A DNA stretch of 6,660 bases from an uncultured Lachnospiraceae bacterium (GTDB lineage: Bacteria > Bacillota_A > Clostridia > Lachnospirales > Lachnospiraceae): NCBI GenBank assembly GCA_946410365.1, contig CAMKAA010000053.1, forward strand, positions 1-6,660, written 5' to 3'. Made by a program: the position numbers and the translations under genes. Shown here one piece after another: positions 6,403-6,660 of this stretch (positions within the stretch are counted from its first letter, which is position 1; the number at the start of each line of letters is the position of its first letter). The notes beneath the pieces are model-generated. The model saw only the letters and a list, made by a program, of their open reading frames with translations, had not been told where the DNA came from and searched no databases.

Positions 6403-6660
6403 TTACAGGAAAACAATCTTGGAAGTAGCTATATGAAGTGCGAGCCATGCGGCGATCTGAAGGATCAGGATCAGCGGCAGGCCATACCGGAACTGCGGTT
6501 TGCGCTTCTTGTGCCGAAAAATGATCATTCCGGCGATACAGCCGGCAGAGCCGCCCAAAATCGCAAGAATAAAGAGCACTGACTCCGGAATACGGAATCG
6601 GCGCTCCATTGCGCGTATCTTATCAATGACCATAGCGGAAAGGCCGAGCAGATTCATAAC
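6403..6660 (-). CDS. DUF1294 family small membrane protein, 5' end probably outside window
   Basis: At least 84 residues are visible. The order N-L-L, then MVIDKIRAMERRFRIPES, LGGSAG, GMIIFRHKKRKPQF and GLPLILILQ is the signature of DUF1294 (YsdA-like) proteins. These have about three membrane segments: one at the N-terminus, one around ILAILGGSAGCIAGMIIF, and one around LPLILILQIAAWLAL. The FRHKxxKPxF motif lies in the loop before the last segment. The first in-frame ATG is at 6657, but the family usually has several hydrophobic residues before the Asn, so the start is probably beyond the right edge; the frame is still open at 6660. The function is unknown. It lies 35 bases upstream of the DUF5721 gene on the same strand. 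Confidence 0.8.
   Translation of the reverse strand, partial: VMNLLGLSAMVIDKIRAMERRFRIPESVLFILAILGGSAGCIAGMIIFRHKKRKPQFRYGLPLILILQIAAWLALHIATSKIVFL

Noticed and set aside
6368..6448. Longer start for the DUF5721 protein at 6448
   Set aside because: It would overlap the 3' end of the DUF1294 gene and add 27 residues outside the family pattern, while the ATG at 6367 has a well-spaced GGAG.

Overview
The window looks like ordinary chromosomal housekeeping DNA from an anaerobic Gram-positive bacterium of the class Clostridia, most likely Lachnospiraceae. The reasons are the strong AGGAGG-type ribosome binding sites, sigma-A type promoters, a DUF5721 gene (a family I associate with Lachnospiraceae), and a PyrB-PyrI aspartate carbamoyltransferase pair of the kind found in Clostridia. 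Base composition is moderate and fairly even across the genes, apart from one AT-rich promoter region. The assignment rests on gene content and recognised motifs only. I see no mobile element, tRNA, rRNA or CRISPR array.

Left part, plus strand (1-3563). The window opens inside a large secreted-type M13 zinc metallopeptidase gene, whose first visible residues are a six-copy QxSGEP linker. The gene ends at 2103 and is followed by a hairpin terminator. Next is an AT-rich intergenic region with a strong sigma-A promoter and a long leader, which drives a class-typical small heat-shock protein (Hsp20). Hsp20 has its own terminator. A second sigma-A promoter then drives maf, a nucleoside triphosphate pyrophosphatase.

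Right part, minus strand (6660 down to 3557). Five genes lie head to tail with small gaps: a DUF1294 membrane protein (cut by the right edge), a DUF5721 protein, pyrB, pyrI, and a TtcA-like tRNA thiolase that starts with TTG. Gaps are 15 to 36 bases with no terminator between genes, so they read as one transcription unit. PyrB and PyrI form the allosteric aspartate carbamoyltransferase of pyrimidine synthesis. TtcA probably thiolates tRNA cytidine, and the roles of the two DUF genes are unknown.

The two halves converge on maf and ttcA, whose 3' ends overlap by 7 bases with no terminator visible between them. The points most worth a second look are the regulatory architecture of hsp20 (an inverted repeat over the -10 element, and a leader segment complementary to the Shine-Dalgarno), the DUF5721-pyrB-pyrI-ttcA linkage, and the convergent overlap. 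I did not find a clearly new biological system here.
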